From: an uncultured Pseudoflavonifractor sp.
GTDB lineage: Bacteria > Bacillota > Clostridia > Oscillospirales > Oscillospiraceae
Assembly (NCBI RefSeq): GCF_944387805.1
Contig: NZ_CALXGI010000011.1
Span: 1 to 64,000 of the forward strand
DNA: 64,000 nt
Reading direction: 5' to 3'
Shown here: one piece after another, positions 62,155 to 64,000 of the stretch
How the letters are laid out: each line of letters opens with the position of its first letter
Numbering within the stretch: the first letter of the stretch is position 1
The notes under the pieces: model-generated
The model's database searches: none
What the model was told of the DNA's origin: nothing
What the model saw: the letters and a program-made list of their open reading frames with translations, nothing else
Made by a program: the position numbers and the translations under genes

Positions 62155-63432
62155 ATGCCGAATTTTATTGATACCGCCCGCATCACCGTCCGCTCCGGCA
62201 GCGGCGGCAACGGCGCGGTGGCCTTCCACCGGGAGAAGTACGTGGCCGCCGGCGGACCCGACGGCGGCGACGGCGGCCGGGGCGGCGACGTGATTCTCAA
62301 GACCGACCGCCATCTGTCCACCCTGATGGACTTCCGCTACAAGCGCAAATACGTGGCTGAGAACGGCCAGGACGGCCAGGGCAAGCGCTGCACCGGCAAG
62401 GACGGCGCCGACCTCATCATCAAGGTGCCTGTGGGTACCGTGGTGAAGGACGGGGAGACCGGAGAGATCATCTGCGACATGTCCGGGGACGAGCCCTTTG
62501 TGCTGGCCCGGGGCGGCAAGGGCGGCTGGGGCAACCAGCACTTTGCCACGCCTACCCGTCAGGTGCCCCGGTTTGCCAAGGCGGGGCTGCCCGGCGTCAC
62601 CCGGGATGTGGTGCTGGAGCTGAAGCTGCTGGCCGACGTGGGCCTGGTGGGCTTCCCCAACGTGGGCAAATCCACCCTGCTCAGCGTGGTGAGCAAGGCC
62701 AACCCCAAAATCGCCAACTATCACTTCACCACCCTCTACCCCAACCTGGGCGTGGTATACGTGGAGGAGGGCACCTCCTTCGTTATGGCCGACATCCCCG
62801 GCATCATCGAGGGGGCCAGCGAGGGCGCCGGCCTGGGCCACGACTTCCTGCGCCACATCGACCGCTGCCGCCTGCTCATCCATGTGGTGGACGTGTCCGG
62901 CTGCGAGGGCCGAGACCCGGTGGAGGACTTTGAGACCATCAACAAGGAGCTGGCCGAGTACAGCCCTCAGCTGGCCAGCCGCCCCATGATTGTGGCCGCC
63001 AACAAGACCGACATCGCCTTTGACCGCACCCTGGTGGACAAGCTGAAGGCCCACGTAGAGGCCAAGGGCATGCCGTTCTACGAGATCTCAGCCGCCGCCC
63101 AGAAGGGCGTCCGGGACCTGGTGTACGCCGCCGCCCGGGCGCTGGCCGATCTGCCCCCCATCACGGTGTACGAGCCCACCTATGTGGAGCGGCCTCCCCA
63201 GGTGGACATGTCCCAGCCCCTCAGCATTACCCGCGAGGATGACGTGTGGATTGTGGAAGGCCCCTGGCTGGAGCGGCTTATGGCCAACGTCAACTTCGGG
63301 GACTACGAGTCCCGCAACTGGTTTGACAAGATGCTCCGGGAATCCGGCCTGTTCCAGCGGCTGGAGGAGATGGGCATCGAGGACGGGGACACCGTGTCCA
63401 TGTACAATCTGGAATTTGAATATCAGCGCTGA
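62155..63432 (+). CDS. obgE: GTPase Obg/CgtA
   Basis: The 425-residue protein has the glycine-rich Obg domain (GSGGNGAVAFHREKYV; GGPDGGDGGRGGDV), then a G domain with G1 GFPNVGKST, G3 DIPGII and G4 NKTD, and a C-terminal OCT domain. It acts in late 50S assembly and stress signalling. ATG 62155 has AAAGGAGGTACCAT directly upstream. Confidence 0.97.
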   Translation: MPNFIDTARITVRSGSGGNGAVAFHREKYVAAGGPDGGDGGRGGDVILKTDRHLSTLMDFRYKRKYVAENGQDGQGKRCTGKDGADLIIKVPVGTVVKDGETGEIICDMSGDEPFVLARGGKGGWGNQHFATPTRQVPRFAKAGLPGVTRDVVLELKLLADVGLVGFPNVGKSTLLSVVSKANPKIANYHFTTLYPNLGVVYVEEGTSFVMADIPGIIEGASEGAGLGHDFLRHIDRCRLLIHVVDVSGCEGRDPVEDFETINKELAEYSPQLASRPMIVAANKTDIAFDRTLVDKLKAHVEAKGMPFYEISAAAQKGVRDLVYAAARALADLPPITVYEPTYVERPPQVDMSQPLSITREDDVWIVEGPWLERLMANVNFGDYESRNWFDKMLRESGLFQRLEEMGIEDGDTVSMYNLEFEYQR

Positions 63433-63469
63433 AAAAAGGCGAGGCACACTGTGTGCCTCGCCTTTTTGT
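63433..63469. terminator. Bidirectional terminator after obgE
   Basis: The stem AAAAAAGGCGAGGCACAC/GTGTGCCTCGCCTTTTT lies between convergent genes. Confidence 0.93.
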
Positions 63470-63483
63470 GTCTGCGACAGGTG

Positions 63484-64000
63484 TTACGCCTGGGGAACCG
63501 GAATTTCAAACTCCTGCTGGCCCATATAGCCGGGGGCGATCTCGTACTTCTCAAAGACCACCACCGGGTTGCCGGCCTCGTTGATATAGAAGGGCTGGTC
63601 GGCGGCAATGGACTGGAAGCCCTGGATGCCGTCGGTGCCGTCAAAGTACACGTTGTCCGGGTCCTGGCTCCGGCGGGCGATCTCCTCGCGGATGACCTGG
63701 TTGGCGATCTCCTTGTAGTTCGGGCCCAGCATGTCCTGGAGGGTCAGGTCCGTTCCGGTCTCCAGGTCGATGTTGTAGCAGAAGAACTCGGTGTAGGCGC
63801 TGGCCTTGGTCTCGGTCTTGAAGATGACAAAGGACAGGTACTGGTCGTTCCGGCACTTGACCTCATAGTCCACGTCGATGATCACCGGCATGAACTCGTC
63901 CGGGTCCCCGCCGGTGGCCACAAAGGCCTCCTTGGTCTCCTCCGCCCGGGCCTGGGCCTCGGCCAGCACCGCGTCGATGCGGGTCTGGATCTCGGTGTTG
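63484..64000 (-). CDS. C-terminal part of a DUF3298/RsiV-type protein (5' end outside the window)
   Basis: The frame is open from 64000 to the stop at 63484. The visible part (about 171 residues) shows an Ala/Glu-rich helical stretch and then DUF3298-type segments: LETGTDLTLQDMLGPNYKEI, NQVIREEIARR, and EKYEIAPGYMGQQEFEIP. Such domains occur in anti-sigma factor RsiV and in surface proteins of Firmicutes. The N-terminus, and any membrane anchor, are not visible. Confidence 0.8.
   Translation of the reverse strand, partial: NTEIQTRIDAVLAEAQARAEETKEAFVATGGDPDEFMPVIIDVDYEVKCRNDQYLSFVIFKTETKASAYTEFFCYNIDLETGTDLTLQDMLGPNYKEIANQVIREEIARRSQDPDNVYFDGTDGIQGFQSIAADQPFYINEAGNPVVVFEKYEIAPGYMGQQEFEIPVPQA

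Overview
The window looks like chromosome from a GC-rich gut member of the Clostridia, most like the Oscillospiraceae (Flavonifractor/Pseudoflavonifractor type). The evidence is very high GC coding sequence with Firmicutes-style AGGAGG ribosome binding sites, a Prp protease next to an N-terminally extended L27, DegV, DUF1836 and DUF1292 proteins, an HrcA/CIRCE-type heat-shock operator, pyruvate phosphate dikinase and a 2-hydroxyacyl-CoA-dehydratase-like pair. The genus is an inference; no 16S is present.

Layout. 1-0.7 kb: end of an rRNA operon (5S) and five tRNA genes. 1.1-9.0 kb: a five-gene operon of a SWIM zinc-finger protein, a helical-repeat protein, a MoxR AAA+ ATPase, a DUF5682-like protein and a VWA protein. 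9.2-12.4 kb: a leftward group of four unknown membrane or zinc-ribbon proteins behind an ECF sigma factor. 12.7-19.6 kb: a plasmid- or ICE-like module with a DnaB-type helicase, a winged-helix Rep-like protein, SSB, a soluble VirD4-like coupling ATPase, a ClpP-like protein and small unknown proteins, with no visible relaxase or integrase. A 680-bp non-coding stretch inside it carries repeated hairpin elements and a compact multi-hairpin RNA candidate. 19.8-22.6 kb: a second MoxR/VWA pair, whose VWA protein also has a duplicated metallopeptidase domain.

22.9-43.4 kb: a CIRCE-controlled Hsp20; a 2-hydroxyacyl-CoA-dehydratase-like protein followed by a dehydratase-activase fusion; a 1434-residue secreted lipase-like SLH protein and a large XRE regulator; a flavodoxin-ferredoxin protein; TrmO; a DUF975 membrane protein; an iron alcohol dehydrogenase; CobO; PpdK; DUF1292; a hotdog thioesterase; an XRE regulator; and a two-domain retropepsin-like protein.

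43.5-50.6 kb: a complete oligopeptide ABC transporter operon (A-B-C-D-F order in transcription). Its OppC permease carries an in-frame seven-repeat RCC1-type beta-propeller between its first membrane helix and the rest of the permease, which is the most unusual gene seen here. 50.9-56.4 kb: oligoendopeptidase F, a decayed flavoprotein gene, a TetR regulator and an intact flavinylated lipoprotein reductase. 56.7-64 kb: housekeeping genes (DUF1836, DegV, PrmA, a metallophosphoesterase, then L21-Prp-L27-Obg behind a probable L21 leader) and the truncated end of a DUF3298-type gene.

How the genes work together. OppABCDF and PepF fit a peptide import and hydrolysis route. The two MoxR/VWA systems are probably ATP-driven remodelling machines acting on unknown clients. 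The helicase, Rep-like protein, SSB and coupling ATPase look like the replication and transfer part of a former mobile element.
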